Origin: Brachycybe producta
Taxonomy: Eukaryota; Arthropoda; Diplopoda; Playtdesmida; Andrognathidae
Assembly (NCBI GenBank): GCA_036925085.1
Contig: JAUPFP010000199.1
Span: forward strand, 1-64,000
DNA: 64,000 bases
Direction of reading: 5' to 3'
The notes beneath the pieces were generated by a model. It saw only the letters and a program-made list of their open reading frames with translations, did no database searches and was not told the DNA's origin. This document shows, piece by piece, positions 23,701 to 35,072 of this stretch (its first letter is position 1; each line of letters starts with the position of its first letter). The position numbers were made by a program, and so were the translations under genes.

Positions 23701-26700
23701 GAAGTTGAAGTTAAAGTAAAAGTTGAAGTTGAAGTTGAAGTTGAATTTGAAGTTGAAGTTTTAGTTGAAGGTGAAGTTGAAGTTAATGTTGAAGTTAGAG
23801 TTACTTTTGAATTGAAATTAACATTGAAGTTGAAGTTGAAGTTAAAGTTAAAGATAAAGTTGAAATTGAAGTTGATGTTGACGATGGAGTTGAAGTTGAA
23901 GTTAAAGTTAAAGTTGAAGTTGAAGTTAAAGTAAAAGTTGAAGTTGAAGTTGAAGTTGAAGTTGAATTTGAAGTTGATGTTGAAGTTGAAGTTGAAGTTG
24001 AAGTTGAAGTTAAAGTGAAAGTTAAATTTAAAGTTGAAATTGAAGTTGATGTTGCTGATGGAGTTGAAGATGAAGTTGAAGTTAATGTTGAAGTTGAAGT
24101 TGAAGTTGAAGTTGAAGTTGAAGTTGAAGTTCAAGTCGAAGTCGATGTTGAAGTGGAAGTTGAACTTGAAGTTGAAGTTAAAGTTGAAGTTAAAGTTATT
24201 GTTGAAGTTGAAGTTAAAGTAAAAGTTGAAGTTAAAGTTGAAGTTGAAGTTGAATTTGAAGTTTACGTTGAAGTTGAAGTTGAAGTTGAAGTTAAAGTGA
24301 AAGTTAAGTTGAAGTTGAAGTTGAAGTCAAGTTGAAGTCAAGTTGAAGTTGAAGTTGAAGTTGAAGTTGAAGTTGAAGTTGAAGTTGAAGTTGAAGTTGA
24401 AGTGAAAATGAAGTTGAAGTTGAAGTCAAGTTTAAATTAAAGTTGAAGTTAATGTTGAAGTTGAAGTTAATGTTGATGTTAAAGTTAAAGGTAAAGTTGA
24501 GATTGAAGTTGATGTTGAAGTTGATGTTGAAGTTGATGTTGAAGTTGAAGTTGAAGTTGAAGTTAAAGTTGAAGTTAAAGTTAATGTTGAAGTTGAAGTT
24601 GAATTTGACTTTGACGTTGAAGTTGAAGTTGAAGTTGAAGTTGAAGTTGAAGTTAAAGTGAAAGTTAAATTTAAAGTTGAAATTGAAGTTGATGTTGATG
24701 ATGGAGTTGAAGATGAAGTTGAAGTTAATGTTGAAGTTGAAGTTGAAGTTGAAGTTGAAGTTGAAGTTCAAGTCGAAGTCGATGTTGAAGTGGAAGTTGA
24801 ACTTGAAGTTGAAGTTAAAGTTGAAGTTAAAGTTATTGTTGAAGTTGAAGTTAAAGTAAAAGTTGAAGTTGAAGTTGAAGTTGAAGTTGAATTTGAAGTT
24901 TACGTTGAAGTTGAAGTTGAAGTTGAAGTTAAAGTGAAAGTTAAGTTGAAGTTGAAGTTGAAGTCAAGTTGAAGTCAAGTTGAAGTTGAAGTTGAAGTTG
25001 AAGTTGAAGTTGAAGTTGAAGTTGAAGTTAAAGTGAAAATGAAGTTGAAGTTGAAGTTGAAGTCAAGTTGAAATTAAAGTTGAAGTTAAAGTTCAAGTTG
25101 AAGTTAATGTTGATGTTAAAGTTAAAGGTAAAGTTGAAATTGAAGTTGATGTTGAAGTTGATGTTGAAGTTGATGTTGAAGTTGAAGTTGAAGTTGAAGT
25201 TAAAGTTGAAGTTAAAGTTAATGTTGAAGTTGAAGTTAAAGTAAAAGTTGAAGTTGAAGTTGAAGTTGAATTTGAAGTTAAAGGTAAAGTTGAAATTGAA
25301 GTTGATGTTGATGATGGAGTTGAAGTTGAAGTTAAAGTGAAAGTTAAGTTGAAGTTGAAGTTGAAGTCAAGTTGAAGTCAAGATGAAGTTGAAGTTGAAG
25401 TTGAAGTTGAAGTTGAAGTTGAAGTTAAAGTTAAAGGTAAAGTTGAAATTGAAGTTGATGTTGATGATGGAGTTGAAGTTGAAGTTAAAGTGAAAGTTAA
25501 GTTGAAGTTGAAGTGTAAGTCAAGTTGAAGTCAAGTTGAAGTTGAAGTTGAAGTTGAAGTTGAAGTTGAAGTTGAAGTTGAAGTTGAAGTTAAAGTTAAA
25601 ATTAAAGCTGAAGTTGAAGTTGAAGTTGAAGTTGAAGATTAAGTTGTAGTTGAAGTTGAAGTTAAAGTTGAAGTTAAAGGTAAAGTTGAAATTGAAGTTG
25701 ATGTTGAAGTTGAAGTTGTAGTTGAAGTTAAAGTTGAAGTTAAAGTTAATGTTGAAGTTGAAGTTAAAGTAAAAGTTGAAGTTGAAGTTGAAGTTGAATT
25801 TGAAGTTGAAGTTTTAGTTGAAGGTGAAGTTGAAGTTAAAGTTGAAGTTAGAGTTAATTTTGAATTGAAATTAACATTGAAGTTGAAGTTGAAGTTAAAG
25901 TTAAAGATAAAGTTGAAATTGAAGTTGATGTTGACGATGGAGTTGAAGTTGAAGTTAAAGTTAAAGTTGAAGTTGAAGTTAATGTTGAAGTTGAAGTTGT
26001 AGTAAAAGTTGAAGTTGAAGTTCAAGTCGAAGTCGATGTTGAAGTGGAAGTTGAACTTGAAGTTGAAGTTAAAGTTGAAGTTAAAGTAAAAGCTGAAGTT
26101 GAAATTGAAGTTGAAGATGAAGTTGAATTTGAAGGTGAAGTTGAAGTTGAAGTTTTGGTGGAAGTTAATGTTGAAGTTGAAGTTTTGGTGGAAGTTAATG
26201 TTGAAGTTGAAGTTAAAGTAAAAGCTGAAGTTGAAATTGATGTTGAAGTTGAAGTTGAAGTTGAATATGAAGGTGAAGTTGAAGTTGAAGTTGAAGTTAA
26301 AAGTTGAAGTTGAAGTTGAAGATGAAGTTGAAGTTGAAGTTGAAGTTGAAGTTAAAGTTGAAGTTATTGTTGAAGTTGAAGTTAAAGTAAAAGTTGAAGT
26401 TGAAGTTGAAGTTGAAGTTGAATTTGAAGTTGACGTTGAAGTTGAAGTTGAAGTTGAAGTTGAAGTTGAAGTTGAAGTTAAAGTGAAAGTTAAATTTAAA
26501 GTTGAAATTCAAGTTGATGTTGATGATGGAGTTGAAGATGAAGTTGAAGTTAATGTTGAAGTTGAAGTTGAAGTTGAAGTTGAAGTTGAAGTTCAAGTCG
26601 AAGTCGATGTTGAAGTGGAAGTTGAACTTGAAGTTGAAGTTAAAGTTGAAGTTAAAGTTTTTGTTGAAGTTGAAGTTAAAGTAAAAGTTGAAGTTGAAGT

Positions 26701-26890
26701 TGAAGTTGAAGTTGAATTTGAAGTTTACGTTGAAGTTGAAGTTGAAGTTGAAGTTAAAGTGAAAGTTAAGTTGAAGTTGAAGTTGAAGTCAAGTTGAAGT
26801 CAAGTTGAAGTTGAAGTTGAAGTTGAAGTTGAAGTTGAAGTTGAAGTTGAAGTTCAAGTCGAAGTCGATGTTGAAGTGGAAGTTGAACTT
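20789..26890. repeat. GAAGTT satellite, large segment A copy 2
   Basis: Repeats the variant order of 1-5900 at an offset of 20959-21018 bp. The similarity includes rare markers such as the GCAGTT pair (22088-22110) and AAAGATAAAG. An extra 54 bp relative to copy 1 lies between about 21.27 and 21.9 kb. This shows duplication of a block of at least 6 kb and possibly a repeat unit of about 21 kb. No gene is seen. Confidence 0.85.
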
Positions 26891-29800
26891 GAAGTTGAAG
26901 TTAAAGTTGAAGTTGAAGTTAAAGTTGAAGTTAAAGTTAATGTTGAAGTTGAAGTTAAAGTAAAAGTTGAAGTTGAAGTTGAAGTTGAAGTCAAGTTGAA
27001 GTCAAGTTGAAGTTGAAGTTGAAGTTGAAGTTGAAGTTGAAGTTGAAGTTGAAGTTGAAGTTAAAGTTAAAATTAAAGGTGAAGTTGAAGTTGAAGTTGA
27101 AGTTGAAGTTGAAGATTAAGTTGTAGTTGAAGTTGAAGTTAAAGTTGAAGTTAAAGTTAAAGGTAAAGTTGAAATTGAAGTTGAGATTGAAGTTGATGTT
27201 GAAGTTGATGTTGAAGTTGATGTTGAAGTTGAAGTTGAAGTTGAAGTTAAAGTTGAAGTTAAAGTTAATGTTGAAGTTGAAGTTGAATTTGACTTTGACG
27301 TTGAAGTTGAAGTTGAAGTTGAAGTTGAAGTTAAAGTGAAAGTTAAATTTAAAGTTGATATTGAAGTTGATGTTGATGATGGAGTTGAAGATGAAGTTGA
27401 AGTTAATGTTGAAGTTGAAGTTGAAGTTGAAGTTGAAGTTGAAGTTCAAGTCGAAGTCGATGTTGAAGTGGAAGTTGAACTTGAAGTTGAAGTTAAAGTT
27501 GAAGTTAAAGTTATTGTTGAAGTTGAAGTTAAAGTAAAAGTTGAAGTTGAAGTTGAAGTTGAAGTTGAATTTGAAGTTTACGTTGAAGTTGAAGTTGAAG
27601 TTGAAGTTAAAGTGAAAGTTAAGTTGAAGTTGAAGTTGAAGTCAAGTTGAAGTCAAGTTGAAGTTGAAGTTGAAGTTGAAGTTGAAGTTGAAGATGAAGT
27701 TGAAGTTAAAGTGAAAATGAAGTTGAAGTTGAAGTTGAAGTCAAGTTGAAATTAAAGTTGAAGTTAAAGTTGAAGTTGAAGTTAATGTTGATGTTAAAGT
27801 TAAAGGTAAAGTTGAAATTGAAGTTGATGTTGAAGTTGATGTTGAAGTTGATGTTGAAGTTGAAGTTGAAGTTGAAGTTAAAGTTGAAGTTAAAGTTAAT
27901 GTTGAAGTTGAAGTTAAAGTAAAAGTTGAAGTTATTGTTGAAGTTGAAGTTAAAGTAAAAGTTGAAGTTGAAGTTGAAGTTGAATTTGAAGTTGACGTTG
28001 AAGTTGAAGTTGAAGTTGAAGTTGAAGTTGAAGTTGAAGTTAAAGTGAAAGTTAAATTTAAAGTTGAAATTGAAGTTGATGTTGATGATGGAGTTGAAGA
28101 TGAAGTTGAAGTTAATGTTGAAGTTGAAGTTGAAGTTGAAGTTGAAGTTGAAGTTCAAGTCGAAGTCGATGTTGAAGTGGAAGTTGAACTTGAAGTTGAA
28201 GTTAAAGTTGAAGTTAAAGTTTTTGTTGAAGTTGAAGTTAAAGTAAAAGTTGAAGTTGAAGTTGAAGTTGAATTTGGAGTTTACGTTGAAGTTGAAGTTG
28301 AAGTTGAAGTTGAAGTTAAAGTGAAAGTTAAGTTGAAGTTGAAGTTGAAGTCAAGTTGAAGTCAAGTTGAAGTTGAAGTTGAAGTTGAAGTTGAAGTTGA
28401 AGTTGAAGTTGAAGTTGAAGTTCAAGTCGAAGTCGATGTTGAAGTGGAAGTTGAACTTGAAGTTGAAGTTAAAGTTGAAGTTGAAGTTAAAGTTGAAGTT
28501 AAAGTTAATGTTGAAGTTGAAGTTAAAGTAAAAGTTGAAGTTGAAGTTGAAGTTGAAGTCAAGTTGAAGTCAAGTTGAAGTTGAAGTTGAAGTTGAAGTT
28601 GAAGTTGAAGTTGAAGTTGAAGTTGAAGTTGAAGTTGAAGTTAAAGTTAAAATTAAAGGTGAAGTTGAAGTTGAAGTTGAAGTTGAAGTTGAAGATTAAG
28701 TTGTAGTTGAAGTTGAAGTTAAAGTTGAAGTTAAAGTTAAAGGTAAAGTTGAAATTGAAGTTGAGATTGAAGTTGATGTTGAAGTTGATGTTGAAGTTGA
28801 TGTTGAAGTTGAAATTGAAGTTGAAGTTAAAGTTGAAGTTAAAGTTAATGTTGAAGTTGAAGTTGAATTTGACTTTGACGTTGAAGTTGAAGTTGAAGTT
28901 GAAGTTGAAGTTAAAGTGAAAGTTAAATTTAAAGTTGAAATTGAAGTTGATGTTGATGATGGAGTTGAAGATGAAGTTGAAGTTAATGTTGAAGTTGAAG
29001 TTGAAGTTGAAGTTGAAGTTGAAGTTCAAGTCGAAGTCGATGTTGAAGTGGAAGTTGAACTTGAAGTTGAAGTTAAAGTTGAAGTTAAAGTTATTGTTGA
29101 AGTTGAAGTTAAAGTAAAAGTTGAAGTTGAAGTTGAAGTTGAAGTTGAATTTGAAGTTTACGTTGAAGTTGAAGTTGAAGTTGAAGTTAAAGTGAAAGTT
29201 AAGTTGAAGTTGAAGTTGAAGTCAAGTTGAAGTCAAGTTGAAGTTGAAGTTGAAGTTGAAGTTGAAGTTGAAGTTGAAGTTGAAGTTAAAGTGAAAATGA
29301 AGTTGAAGTTGAAGTTGAAGTCAAGTTGAAATTAAAGTTGAAGTTAAAGTTGAAGTTGAAGTTAATGTTGATGTTAAAGTTAAAGGTAAAGTTGAAATTG
29401 AAGTTGATGTTGAAGTTGATGTTGAAGTTGATGTTGAAGTTGAAGTTGTAGTTGAAGTTAAAGTTGAAGTTAAAGTTAATGTTGAAGTTGAAGTTAAAGT
29501 AAAAGTTGAAGTTGAAGTTGAAGTTGAATTTGAAGTTAAAGGTAAAGTTGAAATTGAAGTTGATGTTGATGATGGAGTTGAAGTTGAAGTTAAAGTGAAA
29601 GTTAAGTTGAAGTTGAAGTTGAAGTCAAGTTGAAGTCAAGATGAAGTTGAAGTTGAAGTTGAAGTTGAAGTTGAAGTTGAAGTTGAAGTTGAAGTTGAAG
29701 TTAAAGTTAAAGGTAAAGTTGAAATTGAAGTTGATGTTGATGATGGAGTTGAAGTTGAAGTTAAAGTGAAAGTTAAGTTGAAGTTGAAGTCAAGTTGAAG

Positions 29801-31902
29801 TTGAAGTTGAAGTTGAAGTTGAAGTTGAAGTTGAAGTTGAAGTTGAAGTTAAAGTTAAAATTAAAGCTGAAGTTGAAGTTGAAGTTGAAGATTAAGTTGT
29901 AGTTGAAGTTGAAGTTAAAGTTGAAGTTAAAGGTAAAGTTGAAATTGAAGTTGATGTTGAAGTTGAAGTTGTAGTTGAAGTTAAAGTTGAAGTTAAAGTT
30001 AATGTTGAAGTTGAAGTTAAAGTAAAAGTTGAAGTTGAAGTTGAAGTTGAATTTGAAGTTGAAGTTTTAGTTGAAGGTGAAGTTGAAGTTAAAGTTGAAG
30101 TTAGAGTTAATTTTGAATTGAAATTAACATTGAAGTTGAAGTTGAAGTTAAAGTTAAAGATAAAGTTGAAATTGAAGTTGATGTTGACGATGGAGTTGAA
30201 GTTGAAGTTAAAGTTAAAGTTGAAGTTGAAGTTAATGTTGAAGTTGAAGTTGTAGTAAAAGTTGAAGTTCAAGTTCAAGTCGAAGTCGATGTTGAAGTGG
30301 AAGTTGAACTTGAAGTTGAAGTTAAAGTTGAAGTTAAAGTAAAAGCTGAAGTTGAAATTGAAGTTGAAGATGAAGTTGAATTTGAAGGTGAAGTTGAAGT
30401 TGAAGTTTTGGTGGAAGTTAATGTTGAAGTTGAAGTTTTGGTGGAAGTTAATGTTGAAGTTGAAGTTAAAGTAAAAGCTGAAGTTGAAATTGATGTTGAA
30501 GTTGAAGTTGAAGTTGAATATGAAGGTGAAGTTGAAGTTGAAGTTGAAGTTAAAAGTTGAAGTTGAAGTTGAAGATGAAGTTGAAGTTGAAGTTGAAGTT
30601 GAAGTTAAAGTTGAAGTTATTGTTGAAGTTGAAGTTAAAGTAAAAGTTGAAGTTGAAGTTGAAGTTGAAGTTGAATTTGAAGTTGACGTTGAAGTTGAAG
30701 TTGAAGTTGAAGTTGAAGTTGAAGTTAAAGTGAAAGTTAAATTTAAAGTTGAAATTGAAGTTGATGTTGATGATGGAGTTGAAGATGAAGTTGAAGTTAA
30801 TGTTAAAGTTGAAGTTGAAGTTGAAGTTGAAGTTGAAGTTCAAGTCGAAGTCGATGTTGAAGTGGAAGTTGAACTTGAAGTTGAAGTTAAAGTTGAAGTT
30901 AAAGTTTTTGTTGAAGTTGAAGTTAAAGTAAAACTTGAAGTTGAAGTTGAAGTTGAAGTTGAATTTGAAGTTTACGTTGAAGTTGAAGTTGAAGTTGAAG
31001 TTAAAGTGAAAGTTAAGTTGAAGTTGAAGTTGAAGTCAAGTTGAAGTCAAGTTGAAGTTGAAGTTGAAGTTGAAGTTGAAGTTGAAGTTGAAGTTGAAGT
31101 TCAAGTCAAAGTCGATGTTGAAGTGGAAGTTGAACTTGAAGTTGAAGTTAAAGTTGAAGTTGAAGTTAAAGTTGAAGTTAAAGTTAATGTTGAAGTTGAA
31201 GTTAAAGTAAAAGTTGAAGTTGAAGTTGAAGTTGAAGTCAAGTTGAAGTCAAGTTGAAGTTGAAGTTGAAGTTGAAGTTGAAGTTGAAGTTGAAGTTGAA
31301 GTTGAAGTTGAAGTTGAAGTTAAAGTTAAAATTAAAGGTGAAGTTGAAGTTGAAGTTGAAGTTGAAGTTGAAGATTAAGTTGTAGTTGAAGTTGAAGTTA
31401 AAGTTGAAGTTAAAGTTAAAGGTAAAGTTGAAATTGAAGTTGATGTTGAAGTTGATGTTGAAGTTGAAGTTGAAGTTAAAGTTGAAATTAAAGTTAATGT
31501 TGAAGTTGAAGTTAAAGTAAAAGTTGAAGTTGAAGTTAATGTTGAAGTTGAATTTGAAGTTGAAGTTGAATTTGAAGTTCAAGTCGAAGTCGATGTTGAA
31601 GTGGAAGTTGAACTTGAAGTTGAAGTTAAAGTTGAAGTTAAAGTTATTTTTGAAGTTGAAGTTAAAGTAAAAGTTGAAGTTGAATTTGAAGTTGACGTTG
31701 AAGTTGAAGTTGAAGTTAAAGTGAAAGTTAAGTTGAAGTTGAAGTTGAAGTCAAGTTGAAATCAAGTTGAAGTTGAAGTTGAATTCAAGTTGAAATTAAA
31801 GTTGAAGTTAAAGTTGAAGTTGAAGTTAATGTTGAAGTTGAAGTTAAAGTTAAAATTAAAGGTGAAGTTGAAGTTGAAGTTGAAGTTAAAAATTAAGTTG
31901 TA
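26891..31902. repeat. GAAGTT satellite with a 1580-bp module repeat and a 4253-bp repeat
   Basis: Landmarks at 27127, 27336 and 27355 recur exactly 1580 bp downstream at 28707, 28916 and 28935. The block at 25639-26797 recurs at about +4253 (29892-31044). Together these indicate nested tandem duplications. The last part (31.1-31.9 kb) matches 18.7-19.56 kb. No gene is seen. Confidence 0.8.
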
Positions 31903-32319
31903 GTTAAAGTTGAAGTTAAAGTTGAAGTTAAAGTTGAAGTTAAAGTTGAAGTTAAAGTTGAAGTTAAAGTTGAAGTTAAAGTTGAAGTTAAAGTTGAAGT
32001 TAAAGTTGAAGTTAAAGTTGAAGTTAAAGTTGAAGTTAAAGTTGAAGTTAAAGTTGAAGTTAAAGTTGAAGTTAAAGTTGAAGTTAAAGTTGAAGTTAAA
32101 GTTGAAGTTAAAGTTGAAGTTAAAGTTGAAGTTAAAGTTGAAGTTAAAGTTGAAGTTAAAGTTGAAGTTAAAGTTGAAGTTAAAGTTGAAGTTAAAGTTG
32201 AAGTTAAAGTTGAAGTTAAAGTTGAAGTTAAAGTTGAAGTTAAAGTTGAAGTTAAAGTTGAAGTTAAAGTTGAAGTTAAAGTTGAAGTTAAAGTTGAAGT
32301 TAAAGTTGAAGTTAAAGTT
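31903..32319. repeat. Pure (GAAGTTAAAGTT)n array, about 35 copies
   Basis: Regular 12-mer array of about 417 bp, flanked on the left by AAAAATTAAGTTGTAG and on the right by GTTACAGGTAAAG. It is the longer homologue of the array at 19558-19794. Confidence 0.95.
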
Positions 32320-33361
32320 ACAGGTAAAGTTGAAATTGAAGTTGATGTTGAAGATGGAGTTGAAGTTGAAGTTAAAGTTAAAGTTGAAGTTGAAGTTAAT
32401 GTTGAAGTTGGAGTTGAAGTTGAAGTTAATGATAAATTGAAATTAACATTGAAGTTGAAGTTGAAGTTGAAGTTGAAGTTGAAGTTGAAGTCGAAGTCGA
32501 TGTTGAAGTGGAAGTTGAACTTGAAGTTGAAGTTAAAGTTGAAGTTAAAGTTAATGTTGAAGTTGAAGTTAAAGTAAAAGTTGAAGTTGAAGTTGAAGTT
32601 GAAGTTGAATTTGAAGTTGACATTGAAGTTGAAGTTGAAGTTGAAGTTATAGTTGAAGTTGAAGTTGAATTTGATTTTGAAGTTGAAGTTGAAGTTGAAG
32701 TTGAAAATGAAGTTGAAGTTGAAGTTGAAGTTGAAGTTGAAGTTGAAGTTGAAGTTGAAGTTGAAGTTGAAGTTAAAGTTGAAGTTGAAGTTAAAGTGAA
32801 AATGAAGTTGAAGTTGAAGTTGAAGTCAAGTTGAAATTAAAGTTGAAGTTAAAGTTGAAGTTGAAGTTAATGTTGAAGTTGAAGTTAAAGTTAAAGTTAA
32901 AGGTGAAATTGAAGTTGAAGTTGAATTTGAAGTTGAAGTTGAAGTTGAAGTTGAAGTTGAAGTTGAAGTTGAAGTTGAAGTTGAAGTTGAAGTTAAAGTT
33001 GAAGTTGAAGTTAATGTCAAAGTTAAAGTTAAGTTGAAGTTGAAGTTGAAGTTGAAGTTGAAAGTGAAGTTGAAGTTGAAGTTGATGTCAAGTTGAAGTT
33101 GAAGTTGAAGTTGAATTTGAAGTTGAAGTTGAAGTTAAAGTCGAAGTAAAAGTTGAAGTGGAAGTAGAAGTGAAAGTAGAAGTGGAAGTAGAAGTTGAAG
33201 TTGAAGTTAAAGTTGAAATTAAAGTTAAGGTTAAAGTGGAATTTGAATTTGAATTTGAAGTTGAAGTTGAAGTTGAATTTGAAGTTGAAGTTGAAGTTAA
33301 AGTTCTATTCAAAGTGGAAGTCGAAGTGGAAGTTGAAGTTGAAGTTAAAGTTGAAGTTAAA
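32320..33361. repeat. GAAGTT satellite with GTGGAAGTAGAAG variants
   Basis: Mixed hexamer satellite. It includes AATGATAAATTGAAATTAAC near 32428 and a short purine-rich variant (GTAAAAGTTGAAGTGGAAG, repeated forms) at 33140-33200. It also carries the marker TATTCAAAGTGGAAG near 33306, which recurs near 38214, 44642 and 45628. No gene is seen. Confidence 0.85.
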
Positions 33362-33682
33362 GTTGAAGTTCAAGTTGAAGTTCAAGTTGAAGTTCAAGTT
33401 GAAGTTCAAGTTGAAGTTCAAGTTGAAGTTCAAGTTGAAGTTCAAGTTGAAGTTCAAGTTGAAGTTCAAGTTAAAGTTCAAGTTGAAGTTCAAGTTGAAG
33501 TTCAAGTTGAAGTTCAAGTTGAAGTTCAAGTTGAAGTTCAAGTTGAAGTTCAAGTTGAAGTTCAAGTTGAAGTTCAAGTTGAATTTCAAGTTGAAGTTCA
33601 AGTTGAAGTTCAAGTTGAAGTTCAAGTTGAAGTTCAAGTTGAAGTTCAAGTTGAAGTTCAAGTTGAAGTTCAAGTTCAAGTT
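33362..33682. repeat. (GAAGTTCAAGTT)n quasi-palindromic array, about 26 copies
   Basis: Alternating GAAGTT and CAAGTT with only two or three substitutions (AAAGTT near 33473, GAATTT near 33582). Each 12-mer contains TTGAAGTTCAA, a dyad with one central base. The array equals its own reverse complement at 10 of 12 positions, so a single strand could fold back with a G-G mismatch every 6 bp. Confidence 0.92.
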
Positions 33683-33801
33683 AATGTTGAAGTTGAAGTT
33701 AAAGTTAAAGTTAAAGGTGAAGTTGAAGTTGAAGTTGAAGTTGAAGTTGAAGATTAAGTTGTAGTTGAAGTTGAAGTTAAAGTTGAAGTTGAAGTTGAAG
33801 T
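33683..33801. repeat. GAAGTT satellite up to the LINE fragment
   Basis: Short hexamer satellite stretch that ends at the (AAT)n tail of the minus-strand LINE fragment. Confidence 0.9.
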
Positions 33802-33821
33802 TATAATAATAATAATAATAA
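33802..33821 (-). repeat. (TTA)n microsatellite tail of the LINE fragment
   Basis: About 20 bp of AAT repeats on the plus strand at the 3' end of the minus-strand element, abutting satellite. A trinucleotide tail instead of poly(A) is known for several non-LTR clades. Confidence 0.85.
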
Positions 33822-33825
33822 TTCT

Positions 33826-33831
33826 TTTATT
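33826..33831 (-). promoter_or_regulatory. AATAAA in the LINE fragment 3' UTR
   Basis: TTTATT on the plus strand, which is AATAAA on the minus strand, just before the (TTA)n tail. The same arrangement is seen in the longer copy at 38026-38031. It fits a polyadenylation signal of the element. Confidence 0.55.
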
Positions 33832-33945
33832 GTGCCACTTAAAGGTTGCATTTACAACATCTAACAAAAGTGCAAAGTCAAAAATTAAAATAAAAATAAA
33901 AAGGAGCATACAAGTGAGTTTATAATAATAAAAAAAAGATATATC

Positions 33946-34465
33946 TCACACTATTAAATGTTTTGTCACGCACCAACTAAAAATATTCATATTATACAAA
34001 TGAACCCGAAAAGTCTTACAAGAAGATGACATAACAACATATTCAGGAAGATTATTCCATATAGGAATACATCTATTCAAAAAGTTATGACGTCTGCGAT
34101 TAGATTTCTGAGAAAGTAATGTGAATCTTTTTGAATGACCCCTGGTAACAGTATCAAGTGGAATTAAGTTATTTAAGAAACCCGAATTGCAATGAACTTG
34201 ACCAGTAACTATCCTGTAAAAAAGAACTAAATCAGCCACTAGACGTCTTTCTCTAAGTGTTTTCAGATCTAATAACCGAAGACGTTGTTCATATGTCAAT
34301 GTATTACATTCCACAATACTTTTAGAGAATTTACGTTGAACACTCTCAATTAAATCAGAATCCCCCTTATTAATAGGAGACCAAACTGGTGAGGCATATT
34401 CTAAAATTGGCCGGACATATACCTTAAATGCATAAGTTTTAACACCCACAGGGCTATATACAAAA
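33946..34465 (-). pseudogene. C-terminal fragment of LINE reverse transcriptase polyprotein
   Basis: An open frame of about 170 residues ending at the TGA at 33946-33948. It begins inside the region after the RT motifs (SPVGVKTY), followed by RPILEYASPVWSP and YEQRLRLLDLKTLRERR. These blocks are typical of the region C-terminal to RT in CR1/L2/Jockey LINEs. It lacks the endonuclease and all catalytic RT motifs, so it cannot act alone. Differences from the longer copy are Lys to Thr in ECNxLTY, Leu to Ile in FYRxVTG and Thr to Asn in HCxSG. Confidence 0.9.
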
Positions 34466-35072
34466 AGTTGAAGTTGAAGTTAAAGTTGAAGTTGAAGTTA
34501 AAGTGAAAATGAAGTTGAAGTTGAAGTTGAAGTTGAAGTTGAAGTCAAGTTGAAATTAAAGTTGAAGTTAAAGTTGAAGTTGAAGTTAATGTTGAAGTTG
34601 AAGTTAAAGTTAAAGTTAAAGGTGAAGTTGAAGTTGAAGTTGAAGTTGAAGTTGAAGTTGAAGTTGAAGTTGAAGTTGAAGTTGAAGTTAAAGTTGAAGT
34701 TGAAGTTAATGTCAAAGTTAAAGTGAAGTTGAAGTTGAAGTTAATGTCAAAGTTAAAGTTAAGTTGAAGTTGAAGTTGAAGTTGAAGTTGAAAGTGAAGT
34801 TGAAGTTGAAGTTGATGTCAAGTTGAAGTTGAAGTTGAAGTTGAAGTCGAAGTGGAAATAGAAGTGGAAGTGGAAGTTGAAGTTGAAGTTAAAGTTGAAA
34901 TTAAAGTTAAGGTTAAAGTGGAATTTGAATTTGAAGTTGAAGTTGAAGTTGAATTTGAAGTTGTAGTTGAATTTGAAGTTGAAATTGAAGTTAAAGTTGA
35001 AGTTAATGTTGAAGTTAATGTTGAAGTTGAAATTGAAGTTAAAATTAAAGTTAAAGTTAAAGGTGAAGTTGA
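34466..35072. repeat. GAAGTT satellite spacer between the two LINE copies
   Basis: About 607 bp of hexamer satellite separating the truncated 5' ends of the two oppositely oriented LINE copies. It contains GTGGAAATAGAAGTGG variants like those at 33150-33190 and 44930. No gene is seen. Confidence 0.9.

Larger units (their letters stand above)
33802..34465 (-). mobile_element. 3' fragment of a CR1/L2/Jockey-type LINE, minus strand
   Basis: A non-satellite island of about 664 bp. Read on the minus strand it matches the last part of the longer LINE at about 37395-38056. It has the end of the reverse transcriptase frame, a stop, a 3' UTR with AATAAA, and a tail of about seven TTA units. The 5' end is cut where TTTTTGTATATAGCC meets satellite. 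Its protein differs from the longer copy at only three residues over 167, so both insertions are young or were recently homogenised. Both copies have their own 3' tail and they face away from each other, so this is not a simple twin-priming inversion of one insertion. Confidence 0.93.
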
